Part shown: one piece after another, positions 9,157-16,402 of the stretch
How positions within the stretch are numbered: the first letter of the stretch is position 1
Layout of the letters: each line of letters begins with the position of its first letter
DNA from: an uncultured Oscillospiraceae bacterium
Lineage (GTDB): Bacteria > Bacillota_A > Clostridia > Oscillospirales > Oscillospiraceae
Direction: 5' to 3'
Assembly: GCA_934635515.1 (NCBI GenBank)
Contig: CAKTZK010000002.1
Location: 1 to 43,277, forward strand
DNA length: 43,277 nucleotides
Position numbers and translations under genes: made by a program
Notes under the pieces: generated by a model
Told to the model about the DNA's origin: nothing
Databases searched by the model: none
Seen by the model: only the letters and a program-made list of their open reading frames with translations

Positions 9157-10221
9157 ATGCAAAAAGCTCTTTTCCCCGGTTATACCGTAGGCCCCGATGC
9201 CTACGAGGACATTGTGAACGTCTGCCCCGCTTACGGCAAAAAGGCCGCCATTGTCGGCGGCAAGCACGCCCTGGCCGCCGCAGAGGATAAGATCCGCAAG
9301 GCGGCGGAGGGCTCCGGCATTGAGATCATCGGCACCTTCTGGTATGGCGGCGAGGCCTCCCGGGAGAACATGGACATGCTCCGCCCCCAGGTGGCGGAGG
9401 CGGACATGATCTTCGCCGTAGGCGGCGGCAAGGCCATCGACACCTGCAAGGTCCTCTCCCATGAGACGAGCCGCCCCTTCTTCACCTTCCCCACCATCGC
9501 CTCCACCTGCGCCGCCTGCACCAGCCTTGGCATCGTATATCATCCGGACGGCAGCCTGCGGGAGTACTCCTTCTCCAAGATCCCGCCCAACCACATCTTC
9601 ATCGACACGGAGATCATCGCCAATGCCCCGGTGCGCTACCTGTGGGCCGGCATGGGCGACACTATGGCCAAGCACTATGAGTGCACCATCTCCTCCCGCA
9701 ACGATATCCCCGCCCATTCCGACGCCATGGGCATTGCCCTGAGCACCATGTGCGCCGAGCCCATCGTCCGCTGGGGCCAGCAGGCCATGGACGACTGCCG
9801 GGCCCATCGCATCACCCCGGAGCTGACGGAGATCATCGAGGCCATCATCATTTCCACCGGCTTTGTCTCCAACTTCGTGCAGGTGGACTACACCACAGGC
9901 ATGGCCCACGCCATGTATAACGGCTTCACCATCCTGCCCTCCACGGAGGCAAACCATCACCTCCACGGCGAGGTGGTGTCCTACGGCATCCTGGTGATGC
10001 TGACGGCGGACAAGCAGTACGAGGAGCGGGACCGGCTGATGCGCTTCAGCAAGTCCATCGGCCTGCCCACCTGCCTGGCGGACATCCACGCAAGACCCGA
10101 GGACCTGCCCGCCGTAACGGAAAAGGCCCTGGCCGGCATCGATGTGCGGGTGTGGCCCTACCCCGTTACTCAGCAGATGCTCATCGACGCGGTAATGGAG
10201 CTGGAGCAGGCCCAGCAGTAA
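9157..10221 (+). CDS. Iron-containing alcohol dehydrogenase family protein (GldA/HcxA-like)
   Basis: A 354-residue enzyme of typical length. ATG 9157 has GAGGTG six bases upstream; an in-frame GTG at 9148 is less likely. The NAD(P)-binding loop FAVGGGKAIDT is near residue 89 and PTIASTCAACTSLGIVYHPDG near 115-135. Metal-ligand positions are present: Asp in GMGDTMAKHYE (about 167), His in GMAHAMYNG (about 250) and His in HLHGEVVSYG (about 269). The pattern fits the glycerol dehydrogenase / hydroxycarboxylate dehydrogenase (E. coli HcxA/YbdH) branch, which interconverts 2-oxo acids or ketones and alcohols. Being second in a Trp T-box operon suggests, but does not prove, an indole-containing 2-oxo or hydroxy acid substrate. 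Confidence 0.85.
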   Translation: MQKALFPGYTVGPDAYEDIVNVCPAYGKKAAIVGGKHALAAAEDKIRKAAEGSGIEIIGTFWYGGEASRENMDMLRPQVAEADMIFAVGGGKAIDTCKVLSHETSRPFFTFPTIASTCAACTSLGIVYHPDGSLREYSFSKIPPNHIFIDTEIIANAPVRYLWAGMGDTMAKHYECTISSRNDIPAHSDAMGIALSTMCAEPIVRWGQQAMDDCRAHRITPELTEIIEAIIISTGFVSNFVQVDYTTGMAHAMYNGFTILPSTEANHHLHGEVVSYGILVMLTADKQYEERDRLMRFSKSIGLPTCLADIHARPEDLPAVTEKALAGIDVRVWPYPVTQQMLIDAVMELEQAQQ

Positions 10222-10231
10222 GACAAGCAAG

Positions 10232-10271
10232 GACCCCCGGCGCACCGAAGCGGTACGCCGGGGGTCTTTTT
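10232..10271 (+). terminator. Rho-independent terminator after the dehydrogenase
   Basis: An 11-bp GC-rich stem (GACCCCCGGCG 10232-10242 with CGCCGGGGGTC 10256-10266) is followed by a T run. It ends the T-box operon. Confidence 0.9.
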
Positions 10272-10291
10272 ATGCATTTACAGGGGAGACA

Positions 10292-11770
10292 TCAATACGG
10301 GACAACGGCGCGGCTGCTGCCGTACACACCCAGGTACACATCGCCGCCGGTGATCTGGTAGGCGTAGTGATAGCCGAAGGCCTTGGCCTCGCTGGCGTCC
10401 AGCGCATCGTCCGCCAGGGCGGACTCCACAAAGGCGTTCCACTGGGTGGGGTAGTCGTGGGCCAGGTCAATGCCGTAGGCATAGAGGTTCAGCACGTCGC
10501 TGCTGGTGAGAGTCTCAGGCACCGTAGGCAGCTTACTCTTGTCAAACCAGCTGAACTTGGCGCACAGCTGATAGAAGGGATTCAGGTACATGCCGGAGTT
10601 ATAGAAGGCGCTGTCCGCGTGGTCATAGGCGTCCTTGATGAGGGTCTCATAGCGCTCGGTGCCTGTCTGCTCCAGCAGGGAGCCCATGGCCACCACAGCC
10701 ACGGCCATAGAGGGGAAGGTGAAGGGACCGCCGCTGCTGTGGGTGTGGTAGCCGGCAGCCGCGGTGTCCACGGTGTTGAAGTACTTGATAGCCAGGTCCC
10801 GCTGGGAGGCAATGTCCGCCGGGAGGGTCAGGCCGTTGCGCAGAATGTACTCATAGTAGGAGGAGAAGGCGGAGGCAAAGTTGATAACGGTCATGGCGTC
10901 GGTATAAGAGATATTGCGCAGGCCGGAATTAGACACCACGGACACTGCGCCGTCCTTTTCCTCAAACACGCCCTTGAGGTAGTTGGCAATGCCGGCGGCG
11001 CCGTTATAATACTTGTGGTCGTCGGCCAGCACCCGCACATAGACGGAGCCGAAACACCGAGCCGTGCCGAAGCAGCTGGCCGTACCGAAGCTTACGGACT
11101 TGGTCAGCTGGGCCACCTTCGTCATCGTCTCGTCATAGGCCCACTTGGAGTAAATAACAGTGTCGGCGGTGAGGGCGCTGTTGAAATCAAAGAGCTTGGT
11201 GCAGGCTTCGTCGGCGTACCAGTTCAGGAAGCTGCCCACATTGCTCTGGGGGAAGTAGAAATTCACCTTGGACCCGGCGGGCAGCTTCACGGTTTTCTCG
11301 CTGCCCAGCTCCTTGAAGGTGACGGTGATGATCTTGGAGGAACCGGCGTAGATGTTGGTGCACACGTCGCCGATATACCAGTAGCCGTCCTCGCCGATGG
11401 TGGGGGTCAGGCCGTTGGCGCCATTGGTACCATTGGTGCCGTTGGTACCGTTGGTGCCGTTGGTACCGTTTTTGCCGTCCTTGCCGTCCACACCATTGGC
11501 GCCGTTCAGGCCGTTGGCGCCATCCTTGCCGTTCACGCCGTCCTTGCCATTGGTGCCGTCCTTACCGGCCTCGCCGGTGGCGGACACGCCCATGGACTCC
11601 CAGGTGGCTCCCTCGTCATAGGAGACTTCCCAGTAGTTGTTCTCGGGATTGATGCGCAGGCGGGGCATGATGACCTTGCTTGTGCCGCAGCCGGTGAGGC
11701 CCACGGCCAATGTCAGGACCATGCAGATAGCCAGCAAAAAGCTGACAAGAGATCTTGCTTTCGTTTTCAT
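10292..11770 (-). CDS. B12-riboswitch-controlled lipoprotein with collagen-like repeats
   Basis: A 492-residue protein. ATG 11770 has AAAGGAG nine bases upstream and gives a classic lipoprotein signal with lipobox LTGC at Cys28. Residues about 67-122 contain 18 uninterrupted Gly-X-Y triplets (mostly GKD, GTN, GAN), a collagen-like stalk. Next is a beta domain (about 150-215) resembling an InlB B-repeat (KELGSEKTVKLPAGSKVNFY, then NWYADEACTKLFDF and YSKWAY). The last about 270 residues are mainly helical, with conserved-looking Trp/Tyr/Gly, and were not recognised. A cobalamin riboswitch and terminator precede the gene, so expression should rise when B12 is scarce. A role in capturing corrinoids at the surface is a reasonable inference; no known B12-binding motif was seen. 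It stands alone with no transport genes beside it. Confidence 0.82.
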   Translation of the reverse strand: MKTKARSLVSFLLAICMVLTLAVGLTGCGTSKVIMPRLRINPENNYWEVSYDEGATWESMGVSATGEAGKDGTNGKDGVNGKDGANGLNGANGVDGKDGKNGTNGTNGTNGTNGTNGANGLTPTIGEDGYWYIGDVCTNIYAGSSKIITVTFKELGSEKTVKLPAGSKVNFYFPQSNVGSFLNWYADEACTKLFDFNSALTADTVIYSKWAYDETMTKVAQLTKSVSFGTASCFGTARCFGSVYVRVLADDHKYYNGAAGIANYLKGVFEEKDGAVSVVSNSGLRNISYTDAMTVINFASAFSSYYEYILRNGLTLPADIASQRDLAIKYFNTVDTAAAGYHTHSSGGPFTFPSMAVAVVAMGSLLEQTGTERYETLIKDAYDHADSAFYNSGMYLNPFYQLCAKFSWFDKSKLPTVPETLTSSDVLNLYAYGIDLAHDYPTQWNAFVESALADDALDASEAKAFGYHYAYQITGGDVYLGVYGSSRAVVPY

Positions 11771-11918
11771 ACAAATAAACTCCTTTTCTTTTAATGATCT
11801 TCCCTTGCGGGCATGGGGCGTTTTCTCTCTGTACATTCCCTCCCAGCCGTATATTTCGCCAGGGCGGCGATAGGTCGTGAAAAGTGGCGCTCCGGGGGCC
11901 GCTCTGCCATCCCGGCGC

Positions 11919-11949
11919 AAAAAAACGCAGCAGCCCGAAAGCTGCTGCG
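11919..11949 (-). terminator. Terminator of the cobalamin riboswitch expression platform
   Basis: On the minus strand, CGCAGCAGC, a short loop and GCTGCTGCG (11926-11949) are followed by seven T (11925-11919). It lies between the aptamer and the lipoprotein start, so it should terminate transcription when cobalamin is bound. Confidence 0.85.
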
Positions 11950-12014
11950 GCCGATTTCCACACACCAAGACGGCCTGCCTCCGTTACGGGCAAGAGGCTG
12001 ACCAAACATAACAT

Positions 12015-12206
12015 TCAAGCAGGTCTCCTGACTTACGCATCCTCAACCCCGCACGCCTTCTCGGGACAGATCCCAATGGCCGACTTTCGTCCTGTGCAGA
12101 GTCTCCGCGCTTACAGTGGCGGTACCGTTCGGGATTCGCACCCGATTCTCTATTCTTCGCCGCGCCCCGCATGGGCTGGGCGACACTCAAATGGTCTTCA
12201 CTTTTC
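12015..12206 (-). ncRNA. Cobalamin riboswitch
   Basis: Read on the minus strand, the conserved core is clear: AATCGGGTGCGAATCCCGA, then ACGGTACCGCCACTGTAAG, and the B12 box GTCAGGAGACCTGC at the 3' end (about 12018-12031). Spacing and order match the cobalamin aptamer. A consensus promoter lies just upstream and a terminator about 70 bases downstream. The only downstream gene is the collagen-repeat lipoprotein. Confidence 0.95.
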
Positions 12207-12212
12207 CTACTC

Positions 12213-12241
12213 AGAATAGCATCCGGAGCATGCTTTGTCAA
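12213..12241 (-). promoter_or_regulatory. Promoter of the cobalamin-riboswitch transcript
   Basis: On the minus strand, TTGACA (12241-12236), 17 bases, then TATTCT (12218-12213). Predicted start is near 12206, immediately before the aptamer. It is divergent from the ABC-transporter promoter. Confidence 0.8.
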
Positions 12242-12312
12242 CTTGATTTTGCGGACATCGTCAGAAAGCCTCGAAAATCGGGGAATACGGCTCACTTTAT
12301 TACAAAAATATC

Positions 12313-12341
12313 TTGCAATCCCTTTGAAGCAGTGTTATAAT
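12313..12341 (+). promoter_or_regulatory. Promoter of the ABC transporter operon
   Basis: TTGCAA at 12313-12318, 17 bases, TATAAT at 12336-12341. The transcript would begin near 12348, about 90 bases before the ATPase ATG. Confidence 0.8.
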
Positions 12342-12349
12342 CTCCGGGT

Positions 12350-12367
12350 AAGTTAGATGGGGCTAAC
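12350..12367. promoter_or_regulatory. Inverted repeat, possible operator
   Basis: AGTTAG, six bases, CTAACT forms a perfect 6-bp inverted repeat directly at the predicted transcription start of the ABC operon. A further GTTAG/TTAAC pair follows at about 12391-12401. The position suits a repressor site; the half-site loosely recalls DtxR-type boxes, but the spacing is different. No regulator gene is adjacent. Confidence 0.35.
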
Positions 12368-12439
12368 TATTTTTTATCCCCAGTAGTTAGTCAGCCTTAA
12401 CCGCAGAAATATCTACGGCCCCATAGAAAAGAGGACGCT

Positions 12440-13156
12440 ATGACAGACAATGAGAAGAATTTTCTGCAGATCGTGGACCTGAAAAAGGGCTACGGCACCG
12501 GCGAGACCCGGCAGGAGGTGCTGCGGGGCCTGAGCTTTTCCGTGACCAAGGGGGAGATCTGCGTGCTGCTGGGCCCCTCCGGCAGCGGCAAATCCACCCT
12601 GCTGAACATCATCGGCGGCATCGACAGCGCCGACGACGGCTACATCTCCATCAGCGGCGACAAGCTCCGGGACATGAACGAAAAGAGGCTCACCCAGTAC
12701 CGCCGCAAGCATCTGGGCTATGTGTTCCAGCTCTATAACCTCATCGGGAATCTGAACGTAAAGGAGAACATCGAGACCGGCGCCTACCTCTCCGACGCCC
12801 CCCTGGACATCGACGAGCTGCTGCACACCCTGGGTCTCTATGAGCACCGCTACAAGCTGCCCAACCAGCTCTCCGGCGGCCAGCAGCAGCGGGTGTCCAT
12901 CGGCCGGGCCATTGTGAAAAATCCCGACATCCTCCTGTGCGACGAGCCCACCGGCGCCCTGGACTACACCACCTCCAAGGAAATTTTGAAGCTCATTGAG
13001 GACATCAACAAAAAGTACGGCAACACCGTCATCATGGTCACCCACAACGAGGCCATCCGGGGCATGGCCGACCATGTGGTGAAGCTGCGGGACGGCCAGG
13101 TGCGAAGCAACGAGCACAACGACCGGAAGATCCCCGTGGCTGACCTGGAATGGTAA
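12440..13156 (+). CDS. ABC transporter ATP-binding protein (MacB/LolD type)
   Basis: A 238-residue nucleotide-binding subunit. Walker A is GPSGSGKST (about residue 46), the Q-loop is in [11 protein letters not shown], the signature is [15 protein letters not shown] (about 146), Walker B is [12 protein letters not shown] (about 168) and the H-loop His is in VTHNEA. The sequence type pairs with FtsX-like permeases rather than with substrate-binding-protein importers. The permease gene begins 12 bases after the stop. Such pairs move lipids, peptides or antimicrobial compounds, or transmit force across the membrane; the substrate here is unknown. ATG 12440 is preceded by AAGAGG. Confidence 0.95.
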   Translation: MTDNEKNFLQIVDLKKGYGTGETRQEVLRGLSFSVTKGEICVLLGPSGSGKSTLLNIIGGIDSADDGYISISGDKLRDMNEKRLTQYRRKHLGYVFQLYNLIGNLNVKENIETGAYLSDAPLDIDELLHTLGLYEHRYKLPNQLSGGQQQRVSIGRAIVKNPDILLCDEPTGALDYTTSKEILKLIEDINKKYGNTVIMVTHNEAIRGMADHVVKLRDGQVRSNEHNDRKIPVADLEW

Positions 13157-13167
13157 GAGGTGCGCAC

Positions 13168-15966
13168 ATGAAGAGAAAGATCAAAAATCCCCTGAGAAAG
13201 CGGGTGGGCCGGGAGCTGCTGGGGGATTGGCGGAAATACCTGGTGGTGTTTCTGTTTCTGGTGCTGACCATCGGTTTCGTCTCCGGCATGTATGTGGCCA
13301 ACGAGAGCATGATGTCCGCCAGCCGCTCCGGCGTGACACGATACAAGCTGGAATACGGTCACTTCGAGCTTTCGGCCCGAGCCGAGGACTCCCTTTTATC
13401 GGCCATCGCCACCGGCGAAAAGGCCGATGTGAAGCAGTTTTACCTGGACAAGGCCCAAAAAGAGCTGGACGAAAAGTTTGACAGCGAGTTCCGCAAGGAG
13501 TTTGACGGCAAGTTTCAGGAGGAGTTCGCCGCCAAATTCCGCTCCCGGTTTGACCCCACCTTCAAGGAAAAATTTGACGCCCAATTTGAGGCAGGGGTCT
13601 TGCAGCAGCTTTTAGCCTCCGGCGCAGACCGGCAAGCCGCCCAGGCCATGCTGCCCGCCACCGTGGCCCAGGCCAAGGCCGACGGCACCTATCAGTCCGC
13701 CTACGACCGGGCCTACCCCGCCGCCTATGACGAGGCTTATAAGGCCGCCTATGAGGAGGCCTATGCCAGCGCCTATGACGAAGCCTACCAGGAGGCGTAT
13801 AAGACGGCCATGAAAGAAATCCAGGACGAAATTGATGAGAAATACGCCGACGCAGAGGAGAAATACGAGTTAAACGACCCCGATTTTAAACCCGTCCCGG
13901 TGACGGTGTATGAGAACTTCTTCCGCAACGAGGCGGAGGACAACGACAACGACGGTCAGAGTGACGGCACCGTCCGAGTCTATACCCAGACCCGGGACAT
14001 CAACCTGGCCTGCCTGCTGGATGGCCGCTTCCCGGAGACGGCAGAGGAGATCGCCATCGACCGCATGCACGCGGACAACGTGGGCGTGCAGGTGGGAGAC
14101 ACCATCACCGTAGGCGGCCAGCGCTTCCAGGTGGTGGGCCTGCTGGCCTATGTAAACTACGCCACCCTCCACGAAAAGTCCACGGATCTGATGTTCGACG
14201 CCCTGAAATTCAACGTGGCCATGGTCACGGAGGAGGGCTTCGGGCGGCTGAGCGAGAATGTCCACTATGTCTATGCCTGGCAGTATAACACCGCCCCGGC
14301 GAACGAGACGGCGGAAAAGACTCTCTCCGACGACTTCATGCGGGCCCTGCTGACCCAGACGGTGGTGGCGGAGAACGACCTGGAGGACTATGTGCCCCGG
14401 TACGCCAACCCCGCCATCAACTTCGCCACCGACGACATGGGCTCCGACGAGGCCATGGGCGGCGTGCTGCTGAATATCCTCACGGTGATCATCGCCTTTA
14501 TCTTCGCCGTGACCATCAGCAACACCATTGCCAAGGAGGCTCCGGCCATCGGCACCCTGCGTGCCTCGGGCTACACCCGCTCCGAGCTGACCCGGCACTA
14601 CCTGGCTATGCCCGTACTCGTCACCTTCCTGGCCGCCGTGACAGGCAATGTCCTGGGCTATACGGTGTTTAAAAATGTGGTGGTGGGAATGTACTACAAC
14701 AGCTACAGCCTCCCTACCTATCAGACCGTTTGGAACCCCCAGGCGTTTATCAAGACCACGGTGATCCCGGTGGTGCTGATGTTCCTGGTGAATCTGCTGA
14801 TCATCACCCGGATGATGCGCCACACGCCCCTGGAGTTTTTACGCCGGGAGCTGAAAAAGACCCGGCGGAAAAAGGCCATGCGCCTGCCGGCCTGGAGCTT
14901 CTTCGGCCGCTTCCGTCTGCGGATCATTTTCCAGAACGTGAGTAATTATATCATTCTGTTCGTGGGCATATTCTTCGTGATGGTCCTGCTGGCCATGGCC
15001 GTGGGCATGCCCAGCACCCTGGCCTATTACAAGGACAATTCCCAGAACATGATCTTCTCCAAGTACCAGTATGTGCTCCGGGACTATGAGGATGAGGACG
15101 GAAACGCCGTCACCACCGCCGAAGCCGCAGCGGAGAAATTCTCCATGGCCTCCCTGGTGCGCAAAAGCGATGTGCTGGACGAGGAGGTCTCTGTCTACGG
15201 CGTGGACCCCGGTAGCCGCTATGTCCGCTGCCCGGGCCTGGCGGACCTCAGCGGTAACCGGGTCTACATCACCCAGAGCTTCAGCGAAAAGTACCACATC
15301 CAGGTGGGCGACACCGTGACCCTGGACGAGAAGTACGAAAATAAGCGCTACGAGTTCACCGTGGCGGGCCTGTATGACGGCACCCAGAGCATCGCCGTGT
15401 TCATGCCCATCGGTCAGTTCCGGGAGACCTTTGACCAGGACGAGAACGCCTTCTCTGGCTTCTTCTCCGACACAGAGCTTACGGACCTGGATAAGGACAA
15501 CGTGGCCACGGTCATCACCATCCGGGATATTCAGAAGATGGCAGACCAGCTGGACCACTCCATGGGCTCCTACATGACCTACTTCCAGTATCTGTGCATC
15601 CTGCTGTCGGCGGTGATGATCTACCTGCTGACAAAGCTCATCATCGAGAAAAACGAAAACGCCATCTCCATGGTGAAGATCCTGGGCTACCAAAACAGCG
15701 AGATCGCCCGGCTGTACCTGCTGAGCACCACCATCGTCCTGGTGCTGGCGGACGCAGTGAGCGTATTTTTGGGCGTGGCCGTGATGAAGGCGGCCTGGCA
15801 GGCCATCATGGCCAGCTACAGCGGCTGGTTCAGCTTCCGCATGGAGCCTATGGGCTATGTAAAGATGTTCGTCTTTGTGCTCATCGGCTATCTGCTGGTA
15901 CTGCTTCTGGACTTCCGCCGCATCCGGAAGATCCCCATGGACCGGGCGCTGAAAAGCGCGGAATAA
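13168..15966 (+). CDS. FtsX-like ABC permease with long aromatic-repeat insert
   Basis: A 932-residue permease. ATG 13168 is chosen because AAGAGGTG precedes it; an in-frame ATG at 13150 overlaps the ATPase gene. One membrane segment is at about residues 25-45 (KYLVVFLFLVLTIGFVSGMYV), then a long extracytoplasmic region, then FtsX-type helices at about 430-560. A single segment lies near 590-620, and a second set of helices near 800-930. Within residues about 95-225 a predicted helical insert places Phe at every fourth position ten times (13460-13590) and then Tyr at every fourth position nine times, as AY-x-x units (13695-13803). The rest of the extracytoplasmic part resembles a MacB periplasmic core. 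Partner of the ATPase just upstream. Confidence 0.9.
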   Translation: MKRKIKNPLRKRVGRELLGDWRKYLVVFLFLVLTIGFVSGMYVANESMMSASRSGVTRYKLEYGHFELSARAEDSLLSAIATGEKADVKQFYLDKAQKELDEKFDSEFRKEFDGKFQEEFAAKFRSRFDPTFKEKFDAQFEAGVLQQLLASGADRQAAQAMLPATVAQAKADGTYQSAYDRAYPAAYDEAYKAAYEEAYASAYDEAYQEAYKTAMKEIQDEIDEKYADAEEKYELNDPDFKPVPVTVYENFFRNEAEDNDNDGQSDGTVRVYTQTRDINLACLLDGRFPETAEEIAIDRMHADNVGVQVGDTITVGGQRFQVVGLLAYVNYATLHEKSTDLMFDALKFNVAMVTEEGFGRLSENVHYVYAWQYNTAPANETAEKTLSDDFMRALLTQTVVAENDLEDYVPRYANPAINFATDDMGSDEAMGGVLLNILTVIIAFIFAVTISNTIAKEAPAIGTLRASGYTRSELTRHYLAMPVLVTFLAAVTGNVLGYTVFKNVVVGMYYNSYSLPTYQTVWNPQAFIKTTVIPVVLMFLVNLLIITRMMRHTPLEFLRRELKKTRRKKAMRLPAWSFFGRFRLRIIFQNVSNYIILFVGIFFVMVLLAMAVGMPSTLAYYKDNSQNMIFSKYQYVLRDYEDEDGNAVTTAEAAAEKFSMASLVRKSDVLDEEVSVYGVDPGSRYVRCPGLADLSGNRVYITQSFSEKYHIQVGDTVTLDEKYENKRYEFTVAGLYDGTQSIAVFMPIGQFRETFDQDENAFSGFFSDTELTDLDKDNVATVITIRDIQKMADQLDHSMGSYMTYFQYLCILLSAVMIYLLTKLIIEKNENAISMVKILGYQNSEIARLYLLSTTIVLVLADAVSVFLGVAVMKAAWQAIMASYSGWFSFRMEPMGYVKMFVFVLIGYLLVLLLDFRRIRKIPMDRALKSAE

Positions 15967-15989
15967 CGCCCCTCCCGCCGGCGCTTTTC
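15951..15989 (+). terminator. Probable terminator overlapping the permease stop codon
   Basis: GAAAAGCGC (15951-15959) pairs with GCGCTTTTC (15981-15989), enclosing the TAA stop; the T run is inside the 3' arm. It is a weaker terminator than others in the window. Confidence 0.5.
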
Positions 15990-16082
15990 CCTTTCCCTGG
16001 CCGCCCCTTGCACCGAACTGCCGAAACCGGCGGCTAAAACGGTTCCTCCGTGCATTGATTTGTAAAAAATGTGCCGGGAGTA

Positions 16083-16111
16083 TTGACGTGGGGCGGGAAT
16101 TGGCATATTAT
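16083..16111 (+). promoter_or_regulatory. Promoter of the pheA-aro operon
   Basis: TTGACG at 16083-16088, 17 bases, TATTAT at 16106-16111. It precedes a leader of about 280 bases holding a small ORF and two terminators before pheA. Confidence 0.75.
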
Positions 16112-16141
16112 GAGCATATATTTATGAGGGAGGTCGCCGCC

Positions 16142-16312
16142 ATGATGCCTTATACCGCTTCCTGCGCCTGTGCATCTGTGGGTCAGTGCGCCCATCAGGC
16201 CTCCTCCCGCGCTTCCTACGGCTTTCAGTGCAGTGCGTTCTTTAGCGCACTGCACTTTTTTTGCTTTTGCTTTTTTACCGGCCAGGTAAGCCCTCAGGAA
16301 GCCCGTGTTTGA
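16142..16312 (+). CDS. Possible leader peptide with Phe-rich tail
   Basis: A 56-codon ORF with a strong GAGGGAGG site seven bases upstream of ATG 16142. Its first half is Cys/Ala/Ser-rich (SCACASVGQCAHQ). Its second half holds eight Phe codons within 18 (codons 28-45, FQCSAFFSALHFFCFCFF). These codons run through the first terminator hairpin and its T tract, so some Phe simply reflects T-rich DNA. The location upstream of pheA makes a Phe-sensing attenuator attractive, but the ORF extends past the terminator, unlike classic pheL. It may also be non-coding. Confidence 0.4.
   Translation: MMPYTASCACASVGQCAHQASSRASYGFQCSAFFSALHFFCFCFFTGQVSPQEARV
16227..16262 (+). terminator. First leader terminator upstream of pheA
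   Basis: An 11-bp perfect stem (16227-16237 with 16246-16256) and a run of seven T. The 3' arm can alternatively pair with CAGTGCGC at 16184-16191, giving a possible antiterminator. Confidence 0.8.
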
Positions 16313-16349
16313 TCGCCGCAGCACCAAGCGGCATCCAAGTTATCGCAAA

Positions 16350-16380
16350 CGGCTTTCCCCTGGGGGAGAGCCGATTTTTT
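16350..16380 (+). terminator. Second leader terminator immediately before pheA
   Basis: CGGCTTTCCC pairs with GGGAGAGCCG (16350-16373), followed by ATTTTTT. Its 3' arm GAGAGCCG could instead pair with CGGCTTTC at 16219-16226. It lies only about 20 bases before the pheA start, so the operon must be read through it. Confidence 0.8.
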
Positions 16381-16402
16381 ATGTATGAAAGGTTGCATTG
16401 TT

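Noticed and set aside
11400..11580. Short tandem repeats that might suggest a CRISPR or satellite array
   Set aside because: The period is 9 bases and matches Gly-X-Y codons of the lipoprotein in frame; it is coding.
13150..13167. Alternative earlier start for the FtsX permease
   Set aside because: It overlaps the ATPase end and lacks its own ribosome binding site, whereas ATG 13168 has AAGAGGTG and gives a normal basic N-terminus.
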